Below, in pieces: positions 27,456 through 37,063 of a stretch of 64,000 bases of DNA. This DNA is from Methanolobus sp. Its GTDB lineage: Archaea > Halobacteriota > Methanosarcinia > Methanosarcinales > Methanosarcinaceae. Below the pieces are notes generated by a model. The model was not told where the DNA came from, did no database searches, and worked only from the letters and a program-made list of their open reading frames with translations. A program made the translations under genes and the position numbers. Numbering within the stretch: the first letter of the stretch is position 1; each line of letters starts with the position of its first letter. The stretch spans positions 1 to 64,000 of the forward strand of contig NZ_JADQBY010000018.1 in assembly GCF_016278385.1 (NCBI RefSeq), in the 5' to 3' direction.

Positions 27456-27863
27456 ATGGCATTAGTCACATGGTCCGATAAATTCAGCATGCAAATAAAA
27501 GAGATAGATGACCAGCATAAAGTACTGGTCAGAATGATCAATGAACTTCACGACGCAATGAAACAGGCAAAGGGCAAGGAAGCTTCTATAAAAATAATCG
27601 ACAAAATGGCAGAATACATGCAATTCCACTTTTCAACTGAAGAAAAGTACATGCAGCGTTTTGCATATCCGGATTACATGGCACACAAGCAAGAACACGT
27701 GAAGTTCGTGGAACAGGGGGTCCAGTTCAGACAGGACTTCGATGCCGGGAAAGCAGGTCTCAGCTATGATGTTATGAACTTCCTTATGGACTGGCTTGTC
27801 AATCACATACAGGAATCAGACAAGAAATATGCACCACCTTTCATTGAAAATGGCGTAAATTAA
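27456..27863 (+). CDS. Bacteriohemerythrin
   Basis: An O2-binding diiron four-helix protein of 135 residues. Ligands are visible as DDQHKVLV, HFSTEEKYM, HKQEHVKF and VNHIQESDKKY. I start at ATG 27456, 4 bases after AGGTGAT, rather than upstream codons that lie within that ribosome binding site. It stands alone; oxygen sensing, storage or delivery to detoxifying enzymes are all possible. Confidence 0.93.
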   Translation: MALVTWSDKFSMQIKEIDDQHKVLVRMINELHDAMKQAKGKEASIKIIDKMAEYMQFHFSTEEKYMQRFAYPDYMAHKQEHVKFVEQGVQFRQDFDAGKAGLSYDVMNFLMDWLVNHIQESDKKYAPPFIENGVN

Positions 27864-27922
27864 GCTTTTTTCTATTCATATTCCAAAACCTATTAATCAT
27901 TTTAGCTGGTAACTATCAGCAG

Positions 27923-28291
27923 ATGAAAATACAGGAAACTGAAAAAAAGCAGGAACCTTATATCATTCCGAATGCTACAACCCTTAAAGTTCATTCTGCA
28001 ATGAATGAAAATGTTGACCATCTGGTATCTCTTTTTAAAGTGCTTTCTGATCCTGTAAGGATACATATTCTTAAAGCTCTTCAGATCAATGAGCTGTGTG
28101 TCTGCGTGTTGGTGGAAATTACCGATTACAAGCATTCCGCACTTTCATACCACCTGAAGTTACTCAAAGATGCAGACCTCATAGATTCCAGACGGGACAA
28201 GAATTTCCAGATATATTATCTCACAGAACCCGGGGGAAAAATGTTGAGGAACATCGAATCCTCATTCAAAAAAGATATCGGAATTAAATAA
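27923..28291 (+). CDS. ArsR-family winged-helix regulator
   Basis: A 122-residue repressor type protein: LFKVLSDPVRIHILKALQ opens the HTH, CVCVLVEI replaces the typical ELCVCDL metal site (Cys residues retained), and YHLKLLKDADLI is the recognition region. An N-terminal extension of about 30 residues precedes the domain. It could sense a thiophilic metal or redox change; the target is not evident. nikR converges from the other side. Confidence 0.88.
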   Translation: MKIQETEKKQEPYIIPNATTLKVHSAMNENVDHLVSLFKVLSDPVRIHILKALQINELCVCVLVEITDYKHSALSYHLKLLKDADLIDSRRDKNFQIYYLTEPGGKMLRNIESSFKKDIGIK

Positions 28292-28294
28292 GAG

Positions 28295-28717
28295 TTATAT
28301 TTTTTCTGTTGGAAGAGCTGTATTGAGTTTGACGTAATTGACACCTTTGAGTGCCATTGTCCTTTCAGCAACCGCTTTTACTTCTTCCCCTTCGCCATCC
28401 AGTATGATGACTTCCAGACAGTTGTCATGGTCGAGATGGATGTGGACGGAAGACTTAATAATATGAGAGTAATCATGCTGTATTTCAGTGAGAGCACTTG
28501 AAAGGCCACGTTTTGTATGGTCATATATCAACGTAATAGTACCTACACGCCTGCCTTTTACATCACTCATCCATTCATAATGGGTTATATAATTCCTGAT
28601 GGAATCCCTAATACCCTCTGAACGGGAAGAATATCCCCTCTGTTCAATGATCGAGTCAAATTTGGTAAGAAGATTTTCGGGAAGTGAAACCCCAATACGC
28701 ATAAGTTCCTGTTCCAT
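28295..28717 (-). CDS. nikR: Nickel-responsive regulator NikR
   Basis: Ribbon-helix-helix DNA-binding domain at about 1-50 ([21 protein letters not shown]) and an ACT-like nickel domain with the site His in [14 protein letters not shown] and the Cys that follows, the square-planar Ni ligands of NikR. Length 140. I start at ATG 28717; AGGTGA lies 5 bases before it, and the GTG at 28726 is part of that ribosome binding site. The TGTTATAATAACA palindrome upstream could be its operator. Nickel serves methyl-CoM reductase F430, so such control is expected. Confidence 0.94.
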   Translation of the reverse strand: MEQELMRIGVSLPENLLTKFDSIIEQRGYSSRSEGIRDSIRNYITHYEWMSDVKGRRVGTITLIYDHTKRGLSSALTEIQHDYSHIIKSSVHIHLDHDNCLEVIILDGEGEEVKAVAERTMALKGVNYVKLNTALPTEKI

Positions 28718-28744
28718 ATGATTCACCTATAATAATCAATTTTG

Positions 28745-28757
28745 TGTTATAATAACA
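28745..28757. promoter_or_regulatory. 13-bp palindrome upstream of nikR
   Basis: TGTTATAATAACA is a perfect dyad 28 bases before the nikR start; a second, looser dyad (ATGTA, 7 bases, TACAT) is at 28764-28780. NikR binds dyads, and autoregulation is plausible, but the archaeal consensus is not known to me. Confidence 0.4.
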
Positions 28758-28868
28758 TTAAGTATGTAGTAATAATACATTAATGATACATAAATTAAGA
28801 CATAAATAATTATAGAACATCCGGTATAAAGATAATCAAACAATATCAAAGACTAAAGGACGATGTAA

Positions 28869-29582
28869 ATGAAAAAAGAAGAATTATACTCAGGAAAAGC
28901 AAAAACCATCTACAAGACAAATGACCCAAAAAAACTCATCTCAGAGTTCAGGGACAGTCTTACAGCATTTGATGGAAAAAAGAAGAGTGAAGCAAAGAAC
29001 AAAGGATATTACAATGCCCAGATATCTAAAAAGATCTTTGAAATGCTTGAAGAGGAAGGGATTCCTACACACTATATAGAAATGGTGTCTGACACAGAGA
29101 TGCTTGTGAAGGCTGTTGAAATAATACTGATAGAAGTAATTCCACGTAACATTGCTGCTGGTTCCATCACACGCAAATACCCAATAAAAGAGGGTACAGT
29201 ATTCAAAACCCCTGTACTTGTAATGGACTACAAGAGCGATGAACACGGAGACCCGATGATGAACGAAGATATAGCTGTTGCAATGGGAATTGCCACCTAT
29301 GAAGAGATTGCACAAATCCGTTCAATGGCACTTAAGATCAATGATATACTTGTAAAATATCTTGATAAAAAGGGATTCTTGCTTCCTGATTTCAAACTTG
29401 AGTTTGGAAGGGTTGATGGCAAGATCGTTGTGGCTGATGAAATTTCATGCGACACATGCAGATTCTGGGACAAGAGCACAGGCCAGTCAATGGACAAAGA
29501 TATTTTCCGTTTTGACAAGGGAGATCTTTCAAAGACATATGAAGAAGTTGCAAAGCGTATTGTACCTGAAATATTTGAATAA
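28869..29582 (+). CDS. purC: SAICAR synthetase
   Basis: Ligates aspartate to CAIR in purine biosynthesis. N-terminal [11 protein letters not shown] nucleotide loop, [27 protein letters not shown] and [12 protein letters not shown] are the family signatures; length 237 is normal. An extra purine gene, purL, lies at 37064. Confidence 0.96.
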   Translation: MKKEELYSGKAKTIYKTNDPKKLISEFRDSLTAFDGKKKSEAKNKGYYNAQISKKIFEMLEEEGIPTHYIEMVSDTEMLVKAVEIILIEVIPRNIAAGSITRKYPIKEGTVFKTPVLVMDYKSDEHGDPMMNEDIAVAMGIATYEEIAQIRSMALKINDILVKYLDKKGFLLPDFKLEFGRVDGKIVVADEISCDTCRFWDKSTGQSMDKDIFRFDKGDLSKTYEEVAKRIVPEIFE

Positions 29583-29610
29583 CTACGTGTTTTTATCGTA
29601 ATGAGGGCAT

Positions 29611-31062
29611 ATGATGGAAGATTACGATGTAATAGTTGTGGGTGCAGGTATAAGCGGACTTTTGTCCGCACTCACCCTTTCCAAACATGGAAATAAAGTA
29701 CTGGTACTTGAAAAAAGCAAATTTGTAGGCGGCAACTGTAACAGCTACATGGTTGATGGTTTCCAGGTGGACACAGGTGCCCACGCGATCACGCATCTTG
29801 AAGTCGGGCCTCTGCGCAGGCTAATGGATACCTATTTTGATTACATTCCGGTCTTTGAGGATTACGGAAGCTACTATGTAAGAACTGAAGAGAATTTTAT
29901 GAAAGTTCCTTCCAATATCAAGGAATTTGTCACTTTCGATGTCCTCCCCCGTAAGGATAGGATTATTATAACACAGGCTATCACAAAAGCACTCACACTT
30001 TCCACATTCGGAACAGACCTGTCCAAACAGTCAGTCTATGAATTCATGCCAAGCAACCTGTCGGCAGACACCTATGATTTTATAGATACAATCTGCCACT
30101 TTCTTTCTGGCAAGGATATGAAACAGACATCTGCCCAGAGAATACTTGCAGGCAGTAGTTTTGTTCGTGACAGTGTACCGGAAGAACAGCTTGAAACCAT
30201 TATGAAATCTAATGAAAAGATGGCTGTAGAACCGGTTCCACGGACGATACTTCCTCCAAACCTCCATGCTTCATTATATATGAGACTCAACAGAGTATCC
30301 AATCCTTTTACATCCCTTGGAAGACTGGCATCTAACAAAGTCAGCTACTCCCAAGGTTACCCGAGGAAAGGCTTAAAAGCCCTTCTTAATGCCCTTTTGT
30401 CTTCACTTCCAAAAAGTGTGGAAATTAAGACGGGATGCGAAGTAAAGAAAATACTGACAGAAAAAGGCAAGATAACCGGAGTAGAAGCCGATGAGGTATA
30501 CAATGCCAGCAAGGTTATTTATACAGGATTTGTAACTGAGCTGCCATCCATGATAGAAAGTCTCCCAAACTCTTACAACCAGGATCTAAAAGGTGTCGTG
30601 CATAGCAAGAGCCTGACTGTGTGGACAGGACTGGATCATGTTATGGAAGAATTCAATTATATTGGTTCTGAAATATGGTTTAAGGATTCACCTTACTGGG
30701 CCATGCCCATCAGCAATTATGATGCCTCGCTGGCGCCAAAAGGAAAACAGCTTGTTGGTTTCTCATTCATAATTGATGATGAGAAGAATGAGGATGAGCA
30801 GATAAAGAAAGCATACGAAACAATCTATCATGCAATCCCAGGAACAGAAGACCACATTGAAATGAAACACAACCAGATAACTATACCTGAAAAAGCCGCA
30901 GTTACAATAGACGGATTTTTCGCTGATGTGAGAACACCAATCAGTGGACTTTATGTAGCAGGGACAGATACTGACAAAAGAAGTATGGGAATAACCCGTG
31001 CAGCTTATTCAGTTATTGAATTGCTTAAAAAGATGAACGAAGACGGATGCCTTCACAGATAA
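29611..31062 (+). CDS. FAD-dependent oxidoreductase of the phytoene desaturase-like family
   Basis: A 483-residue flavoprotein with VVGAGISGLLSALTLSKHG dinucleotide-binding start, an AHAIT segment, and the C-terminal GLYVAGTDTDKRSMG FAD-contacting motif. It belongs to the phytoene dehydrogenase/carotenoid isomerase-like group (COG1233). In Methanosarcinales such proteins may act on isoprenoids such as methanophenazine or lipid precursors, but no carotenoid genes are near, so the substrate is unknown. A double ATG (29611/29614) starts it. Confidence 0.85.
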   Translation: MMEDYDVIVVGAGISGLLSALTLSKHGNKVLVLEKSKFVGGNCNSYMVDGFQVDTGAHAITHLEVGPLRRLMDTYFDYIPVFEDYGSYYVRTEENFMKVPSNIKEFVTFDVLPRKDRIIITQAITKALTLSTFGTDLSKQSVYEFMPSNLSADTYDFIDTICHFLSGKDMKQTSAQRILAGSSFVRDSVPEEQLETIMKSNEKMAVEPVPRTILPPNLHASLYMRLNRVSNPFTSLGRLASNKVSYSQGYPRKGLKALLNALLSSLPKSVEIKTGCEVKKILTEKGKITGVEADEVYNASKVIYTGFVTELPSMIESLPNSYNQDLKGVVHSKSLTVWTGLDHVMEEFNYIGSEIWFKDSPYWAMPISNYDASLAPKGKQLVGFSFIIDDEKNEDEQIKKAYETIYHAIPGTEDHIEMKHNQITIPEKAAVTIDGFFADVRTPISGLYVAGTDTDKRSMGITRAAYSVIELLKKMNEDGCLHR

Positions 31063-31074
31063 TATGAGAAGGAA

Positions 31075-31767
31075 TTACCTTCTCAGGACCATTGTCCTTA
31101 ACCTGTCTGCTGCATGCTCAGACTTGTCTGCGATATCACCAATGCCCCTTACAAGACGGGCAAGATGATACACACCAACTGCACCAATCTTATCTTCGTT
31201 CCTGAAGATCTGCTTCACCAGGTCTTTTTCAATAACATCGACCTGATGTTCCATTTCTTCTACTTTTGTAACGAATTGAAGAGTATCTTCAACATCCCTT
31301 TTGCTAAAAGAAGTTTCCAGCAGTTCACCAAGAGTGGAAACAAGTTCTTCATACATTTCAACCGTTGCAAGGGTTTTTGCCATGAGTTCCCTGAACCCAT
31401 TACGAATCTCATCAGGACCTTCGAACTTTCTTAGAGTGAGCCAGAATGCCACATCCTGGGCATCATCTGATATGGAATCCTGAGGTTTGAGGAAATTTAG
31501 CAGGTCGTCGGTATGCACAGGAAGCATAATAGATGATGACAGCTCTGAACGGATGGTCTGCTTTATTACATCAGCTTCGTGTTCAATAACATCGATCTGA
31601 CTGCTCAGTTCCTCTACTATCTCCATATTACCGTCACAGTATGCCATTATGGACTCATTGAGTTTCCTGACACAATCCCCTCCTTTGTTGGCATGCATCA
31701 CCAGTGGTTTGAAAGGAGAACTTGCAAATATGTTCAACACAGAACGGATATACTCTTTCTTTATCAA
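31075..31767 (-). CDS. PhoU-like DUF47 protein (Pit accessory)
   Basis: A 230-residue all-helical protein of the TIGR00153/DUF47 family, with acidic metal-binding helices ([24 protein letters not shown]). These proteins are encoded with PiT phosphate transporters and modulate them. Its ATG overlaps the transporter's stop by 4 bases. Confidence 0.92.
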   Translation of the reverse strand: MIKKEYIRSVLNIFASSPFKPLVMHANKGGDCVRKLNESIMAYCDGNMEIVEELSSQIDVIEHEADVIKQTIRSELSSSIMLPVHTDDLLNFLKPQDSISDDAQDVAFWLTLRKFEGPDEIRNGFRELMAKTLATVEMYEELVSTLGELLETSFSKRDVEDTLQFVTKVEEMEHQVDVIEKDLVKQIFRNEDKIGAVGVYHLARLVRGIGDIADKSEHAADRLRTMVLRR

Positions 31768-32801
31768 AATCCAACCCCCATTAGTCCTGCAAATATAAGG
31801 GCAGATGTAAGTGCCGCTGCAGGCACAGTAACTACCCAGGAAACAACTATCTTTCCAATAACACTTAAATCAACCGCCGCAAGACCTCCAGCAAGGCCAA
31901 CTCCTATAACTGAGCCCACAAGCGTGTGTGTGGTCGATATTGGCAGGGAACTGTAACTATGCAGGACCACCACAGAAGCTGTGGCAAATTCTGCTGAAAA
32001 ACCTCTCGTTGGAGTAAGTTCGGTTATGCGGGTACCGATTGTCTCAATTACACGGTACCCCCAGGTAGCAAGTCCTATGACCATCCCAATACCTCCAAGA
32101 GCCATTACCCATAGAGGAATTGCAAGGCCTGCCATCTCAAGTGAATGCAATCCAGCATAAAGAGGACCTATAGCATTGGCAACATCGTTGGAACCATGTG
32201 CAAAGGCAATGTAACATGCAGTCATTGTCTGGAGAATGACAAATTTCTTCTCGACATTGTAAGGATCATCTGCCTTTTGAAGTATGAAATACCGGATAAG
32301 TGAAAATATAAGATAGGCAAACAGTGCACCAAGCAGTGGAGAGACCAACCAGCTACCCACTATTTTGCCAAGTACTGCCCATTTAATCTCCTCAAAACCT
32401 ATAATCCCATAATATGCTGCCATCAACCCAAAACCAAGAACTGCACCGACTATTGAATGTGTTGTGGATACTGGGAGATTATAAAATGTGGCAAGCGTGA
32501 TCCAGAAACCTGCCGCAAGGATAGCTGCAAGCATTCCGATGGCCACAAGATGCGGATCGACGAGACTGATAGAATCAACAGGAATAATTCCCTTTGCAAT
32601 TGTGGATGTAACTCTTTTTCCAAAAAGTACGGCGCCTGCAAACTCAAAAAAACCTGCAATGATAATTACTTGTTTGATAGACAGTGCCCCACTGCCTACT
32701 GACGTTCCCATGGCATTTGCAAGATCATTGGCACCAATGTTCCATGCCATATACAGACCTGCTGCAATTAACAACAATACGAGAGGATCAAAAAGACTCA
32801 T
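31764..32801 (-). CDS. Inorganic phosphate transporter, PiT family
   Basis: About ten membrane helices with both PiT signatures: [14 protein letters not shown] near the N-terminus and [13 protein letters not shown] in the middle, plus two [16 protein letters not shown] repeats. Phosphate enters with H+ or Na+. ATG 32801 is used here; TTG 32807, closer to a GGAG, would add two residues. Confidence 0.94.
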   Translation of the reverse strand: MSLFDPLVLLLIAAGLYMAWNIGANDLANAMGTSVGSGALSIKQVIIIAGFFEFAGAVLFGKRVTSTIAKGIIPVDSISLVDPHLVAIGMLAAILAAGFWITLATFYNLPVSTTHSIVGAVLGFGLMAAYYGIIGFEEIKWAVLGKIVGSWLVSPLLGALFAYLIFSLIRYFILQKADDPYNVEKKFVILQTMTACYIAFAHGSNDVANAIGPLYAGLHSLEMAGLAIPLWVMALGGIGMVIGLATWGYRVIETIGTRITELTPTRGFSAEFATASVVVLHSYSSLPISTTHTLVGSVIGVGLAGGLAAVDLSVIGKIVVSWVVTVPAAALTSALIFAGLMGVGF

Positions 32802-32906
32802 CGACAATATTCTCCACTATATAGATATAGTATGGCAAGGGGAAAACATAGTCATAAATGTGAGTACCATATACTATATAGTAATAAATAAACTATATAT
32901 AAATAA

Positions 32907-34130
32907 TTAGAAGAAAGAGTCCAATGTCTGCTGGAAGCGTACATCTGGCAATAAAGCTGCTTTTGGCATCCATTGAGAAGAAGAAGTATTCAGACGAGTT
33001 GAAATATCTACAAGTGCAAGGTCTACAGACTCAAACTTTTCAGGTTCACCTTCAAAGGCTTTCCTGACACCTTCCCTGACTACCCATACACCAAGAGGAG
33101 CCCAGTATTTAGGCCGGATCTCTCTTACCATGAATACAGTTGCCTGCCTACGAATGGAATGGAGATATTCAAGAGCACCAAGGCGAGCTGCATAGTAGCC
33201 GCCTGCAAGATTAGAATATTTATTTTTACCACCAAAGTCCTCATGGTCTGACTCTATCCAGGTGCTTCCGCCGGACCAAACAGTACGCGGCATCCATACT
33301 TCAATCAACTCGAATGAGAACATACGGGGAATAAGGACTATCTCAAAGTGATTCCCAAATACCCCTCCACTGAGGACTGTAACTTCACTTAGTTGCTGGT
33401 AGTCCCGTATTCCTTGCAGAAGATCCTTTCCAACCATGTCGTCAACTGCGGTTATGGACCAGCGGGTCGGGACAAGTTTTCTTTCTTGACCTAGAAGACC
33501 GATGGAAAGAAGACGGGATATATGTTCCGCAGGTATATTGCCACACCATAATTCGGATATTGCATCCTTCGCCAGCGCATCGTCATCATAAACCAGCGAA
33601 TCCACTTTTTTTGGAACTTTGGGATTTTCAGTTATATCGAACTTTTTCAGGTCTCCGGATGGACCCATGGGAGTCAGAACATTGTCAAATTTGAGCTTGT
33701 TACTAATGGGCTTATTAAACCATGCCTCTGTATCAACAGGTGTTTTTGAAAGTGCCAGCTCCTGAGAACGTTCTATCAAAGGATTATCAGGAGAACGGGC
33801 TTTCTTTACATTGATACCAGTATTCGCCCTTACAAGCTGGGAACGGGAGGATATTATATCCTGTATACTCATCTTCAGCAGGGCTTTGGGATCTTCAAGC
33901 AACATTGCCTCATCGCCCTCAAGCTGAGGTGGTATCATAGGACCTGCCTTCACATCAGGATAATTGTATCTGCCTACAAATACCGATGGTGGAGATGCCC
34001 CGAAAATCGAAGTTTCACCTGAAGAATTAGGAATAACAGATTCAATAGACCTGAACTTTTCCAGTATAGGGCATCTTGGTCGCCCACAAAGACCTTTGCC
34101 CTTACATTTTATACAGAGATTGGAGGTCAA
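32907..34130 (-). CDS. nreA: DNA repair protein NreA
   Basis: Archaeal repair protein with N-terminal zinc motif CIKCKGKGLCGRPRC and, at the very C-terminus, QQTLDSFF, a PIP box that binds PCNA. NreA works with UvrABC or PCNA in repair of mitomycin-type damage in haloarchaea. I start at TTG 34130, which overlaps the TGA of the upstream HTH gene (TTGA) and gives MTSNLCIKCKG; a TTG at 34160 would prepend ten residues not seen in the family. Confidence 0.9.
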   Translation of the reverse strand: MTSNLCIKCKGKGLCGRPRCPILEKFRSIESVIPNSSGETSIFGASPPSVFVGRYNYPDVKAGPMIPPQLEGDEAMLLEDPKALLKMSIQDIISSRSQLVRANTGINVKKARSPDNPLIERSQELALSKTPVDTEAWFNKPISNKLKFDNVLTPMGPSGDLKKFDITENPKVPKKVDSLVYDDDALAKDAISELWCGNIPAEHISRLLSIGLLGQERKLVPTRWSITAVDDMVGKDLLQGIRDYQQLSEVTVLSGGVFGNHFEIVLIPRMFSFELIEVWMPRTVWSGGSTWIESDHEDFGGKNKYSNLAGGYYAARLGALEYLHSIRRQATVFMVREIRPKYWAPLGVWVVREGVRKAFEGEPEKFESVDLALVDISTRLNTSSSQWMPKAALLPDVRFQQTLDSFF

Positions 34131-34489
34131 TGATCTTCGTTGTCTCCACAAAGAATACAATAGCCGACTTCAGGTTCATTTTTATTAAGCCAGCCGGAAC
34201 GCTGTACAAATTTACAGACATTACACATCCCAGCAACCTGTTCCCTGGTGGCCATTCCTTGAATCAGTTTGGCTGCAAAATCCTGTATCTCCTGCTGGGC
34301 ATCTCCTGAGAAATCAACTTCTGCACCACGTTTATCATTAAGATATTGAGAAACAGCTGCCCTTGAAAGAGCCAGTATCTCGGCAACTTCCTGCTGGTTT
34401 TTTCCATGCTCAATAATCATACATCTCGCAAGCTCTGCACGTATAGCAGGCAGTACCCGCTGAACCATTATTTCACACGTTGTTTTCAC
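34127..34489 (-). CDS. HTH regulator with C-terminal Cys cluster
   Basis: A 120-residue protein: HTH with NQQEVAEILALSRAAVSQYL at about 33-52, and a C-terminal tail with CNVCKF and CILCGDNEDH that could bind zinc or an Fe-S cluster; Cys5 and Cys23 are near the N-terminus. The COG2522 type. GTG start, 5 bases after AGGTGAT. It stands between iscU and nreA on one strand, so an Fe-S-sensing regulator of the isc genes is an attractive idea, not yet supported by binding sites. Confidence 0.82.
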   Translation of the reverse strand: MKTTCEIMVQRVLPAIRAELARCMIIEHGKNQQEVAEILALSRAAVSQYLNDKRGAEVDFSGDAQQEIQDFAAKLIQGMATREQVAGMCNVCKFVQRSGWLNKNEPEVGYCILCGDNEDH

Positions 34490-34510
34490 AGGAAATCACC
34501 TTTTTAATTA

Positions 34511-34879
34511 TCATTTGTTCTTTTTCTGGTAATCTTCGATTGCCAGTTTAAGGGCATCAAGGGCAAACCCTGAACACCTGTCCTTCCCTTCAGGAAGCCC
34601 ATCTAATGCCGTAAGAATATCATCATTGCTCAATGAAAGAGCCTCTTCAACTGTTTTTCCCTTTGCAAGTCTTGTAACAGCACTTGAAGTGGAAATGGCA
34701 ACAACACACCCGAATGTTTTGAATTTTACATCCTCAAGTATATTGTTTGTTACCTTGATAGAGATGTTAATTATATCCCCATCTACTGTACTTCCAATCT
34801 CACCCACACCATCAGCATTTTCTATAACACCCACGTTATGAGGATTGCTGAATTCCTCAATCACTTTCTTTGAATACAG
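34511..34879 (-). CDS. iscU: IscU-type Fe-S scaffold with Cys-to-Asp ligand change
   Basis: Scaffold on which IscS sulfur and iron build clusters. The family N-terminus (YSxKVxxxFxNPxNVG) is encoded upstream of the first standard start (GTG 34864); CTG 34879, 7 bases after GGAGG, gives MYSKKVIEEFSNPHNVG and is my start (122 residues). Cluster ligands: Cys58 (KTFGCVVA) and Cys102 (DRCSGF) are present, Asp35 is retained, but the first Cys of the usual PVCGD motif is Asp33 (TVDGD). It may bind its cluster with Asp or an outside ligand. iscS is 16 bases upstream. Confidence 0.88.
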   Translation of the reverse strand: MYSKKVIEEFSNPHNVGVIENADGVGEIGSTVDGDIINISIKVTNNILEDVKFKTFGCVVAISTSSAVTRLAKGKTVEEALSLSNDDILTALDGLPEGKDRCSGFALDALKLAIEDYQKKNK

Positions 34880-34895
34880 ACCTACTCCTCCTGTT

Positions 34896-36053
34896 TTATT
34901 GACTGGATAGCGGGGACATTTCCCTCAGCTTCAAGACTGTTTCCTTCAGACTCTCAACCACATAATCTATGTCTTCCATGGTGTTTTCCCTTCCAAGACT
35001 TATCCGCAGGGAACCATGTATGTAATCATCCTCTAAATTGAGAGAACTTAGCACATGGGATGCCTTCAAGGATTTAGACGAACATGCAGAACCAGTGGAT
35101 ACTGCAATGCCTTTCATATCCAGTAACATGAGCATGGATTCTCCTTCAACATACTTGAAACTTAAGTTTATGTTATTCGGTAGGCGCTGTACAGGATGCC
35201 CGTTCAGGCGAACATCGGGAATAATATCAAATATTCTACTTATAAGGGAGTCGCGCATTTCTTGCATGTGCTTAGAGTCAGCATTTAACCGTTGCTGAGC
35301 AAGGGACATGGCCTTAGCAAGGCCCACTATACCCGGGATATTCTCTGTTCCCGAACGCATACCATTTTCATGGTTTCCACCAAAAATAATTGGTTCAATA
35401 GCTGTACCCTTACGAATATACAACGCTCCAACACCTTTTGGACCATGGATCTTATGCGAAGATATTGAAAGCATATCGACGTCGAGCTCATCTACGTTAA
35501 CAGGAATCTTTCCCACTGTCTGTACTGCATCGGTATGGAAATAAATATCATGCTTCTTTGCTATTTGTGCAATCTCCTTTATAGGCTGGATGGTACCTAC
35601 TTCATTGTTTGCATGCATTATACTTATAAGAACCGTGTCCTTACGGACTGATTCTTCCAACTTCCGGATATCTACAATACCCTCTGTATCAACGGGGACA
35701 TATGTCACTTCATGACCCATGCTTTCAAGGAAAGAGCATGTATTAAGTACTGCAGGATGCTCAATGACTGAAGTAATTATGTGCTTTTTGCTGGTATTAT
35801 AAGGAATAACTCCCCTTATTGCAAGGTTATCGGATTCTGTTCCTCCTGAAGTGAAAATAATCTCTTCCGGCAGAGCGCCTATTGCCTCTGCAACCTGTTT
35901 GCGTGCCATTGAAAGAGCTTCAGCAGCCTCCCCGCCAAATGAATGCAGGCTGGAGGAATTGCCAAATATCTCAGTAAAATAAGGTATCATGGCATCCACC
36001 ACAAGTTGATCCACTGGGGTGGTTGCACTATGGTCCATATAAATCTGCTTCAT
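34896..36053 (-). CDS. iscS: Cysteine desulfurase IscS/NifS
   Basis: PLP enzyme releasing sulfur from cysteine for Fe-S clusters. PLP-Lys in ISSHKIHGPKG, PLP-phosphate site TSGGTESDN, and catalytic Cys in STGSACSSKSLK are all present; length 385. The Lys and Cys are intact, unlike some methanogen IscS with replaced PLP-lysine. It heads an iscS-iscU-HTH-nreA gene string. Confidence 0.95.
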   Translation of the reverse strand: MKQIYMDHSATTPVDQLVVDAMIPYFTEIFGNSSSLHSFGGEAAEALSMARKQVAEAIGALPEEIIFTSGGTESDNLAIRGVIPYNTSKKHIITSVIEHPAVLNTCSFLESMGHEVTYVPVDTEGIVDIRKLEESVRKDTVLISIMHANNEVGTIQPIKEIAQIAKKHDIYFHTDAVQTVGKIPVNVDELDVDMLSISSHKIHGPKGVGALYIRKGTAIEPIIFGGNHENGMRSGTENIPGIVGLAKAMSLAQQRLNADSKHMQEMRDSLISRIFDIIPDVRLNGHPVQRLPNNINLSFKYVEGESMLMLLDMKGIAVSTGSACSSKSLKASHVLSSLNLEDDYIHGSLRISLGRENTMEDIDYVVESLKETVLKLREMSPLSSQ

Positions 36054-36143
36054 AGTAGTAGATATTAGAGAATACTTTCAATAAATAAATATCCTTCAAC
36101 ATGGAGATTATGAATAAAGCAGCATAAAATATTCTGCAAGAAA

Positions 36144-36164
36144 ATGTGTGGACCACCCACACAT
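36144..36164. terminator. Hairpin downstream of the aIF1 gene
   Basis: An 8-bp stem (ATGTGTGG/CCACACAT) with a 5-base loop, 13 bases past the stop of the leftward aIF1 gene and upstream of iscS. Probably the terminator of aIF1; it separates that gene from the isc string. Confidence 0.5.
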
Positions 36165-36176
36165 ACAAAAATCGAA

Positions 36177-36485
36177 TTAATTTTTGATCTGATCTGGAGA
36201 AAATCCTTTTTCAATAAGAACGTCCTTCATACGGCTCAGGTGGTTGCCTTGCAATTCTACTGAATTACCCTTTACTGTACCACCGCATGCAAATTTAGAC
36301 TTTAGGTAAGTTGAAAGTTCATGAAGATCAATTTCATGGGCATCAAGGCCATCTACAACCGTTACTTCCTTACCGTATCTTCGTCTGTTTACTTTTACAG
36401 TGATTCTTTGCTGCTCTTTTGCCACTTCTTCGCATATACAAAGCTCTCTTGGCAATCCGCATACCGAACACATTTCAGAACTCAT
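36177..36485 (-). CDS. Translation initiation factor aIF1 (SUI1)
   Basis: Small SUI1-fold factor monitoring start-codon selection on the 30S subunit. An N-terminal zinc-knuckle-like [15 protein letters not shown] precedes the SUI1 domain ([35 protein letters not shown]). Length 102 is normal for archaea. Confidence 0.94.
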   Translation of the reverse strand: MSSEMCSVCGLPRELCICEEVAKEQQRITVKVNRRRYGKEVTVVDGLDAHEIDLHELSTYLKSKFACGGTVKGNSVELQGNHLSRMKDVLIEKGFSPDQIKN

Positions 36486-36570
36486 CTTGTGGTATTTCCT
36501 CCGACATTATTATCTATTTTAAATACTCCATATGCATTTAACTAAAATAGATGAATAGAGTAGAACTTCG

Positions 36571-36930
36571 ATGATATTAAAATCTAATGGTAAAGAGATA
36601 GCAACGGACGTTGATTTTGCCTGCAGCCTACTAATGCAAATCAAGGGGCTCATGTTCAGCAAGAGGATACATGATAACTATGCACTTGTATTCGTCATGA
36701 GAAAAAAGCAAAATGTGTCATTGCACATGCTCTTTGTCAATTTTCCCATTGATGCAATATACCTTGACGAAAACAAGAGAGTCATGAAGACATGCAGTCT
36801 TCGGTCATGGATAGGCAAATGTTCCTGCAAGGAAAAAGCAAAGTATATTATAGAAACATCCTACGGTAAAGCAGAGAAAATGGGAATCAAAACCGGAGAC
36901 AAAATTGATTTTGAAAACCAATGCCAATAG
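36571..36930 (+). CDS. DUF192 family protein
   Basis: A 119-residue member of DUF192, with GLMFSKR, HMLFVNFPIDAIYLDE and the C-terminal ETSYGKAEKMGIKTGDKI. Bacterial members are exported; this one has no signal peptide. Function unknown. The stop is TAG. Confidence 0.88.
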   Translation: MILKSNGKEIATDVDFACSLLMQIKGLMFSKRIHDNYALVFVMRKKQNVSLHMLFVNFPIDAIYLDENKRVMKTCSLRSWIGKCSCKEKAKYIIETSYGKAEKMGIKTGDKIDFENQCQ

Positions 36931-37063
36931 CCTTAACTGTTTCAATGAACATGATATGGATATACCATAAACCGGTTCAAAGAAATGTTTATTACATTCC
37001 GGGTTCTTTAAAGCCCTGATAGAATCATCATATTATAATAATCTACTAACATGAGGCACATAA

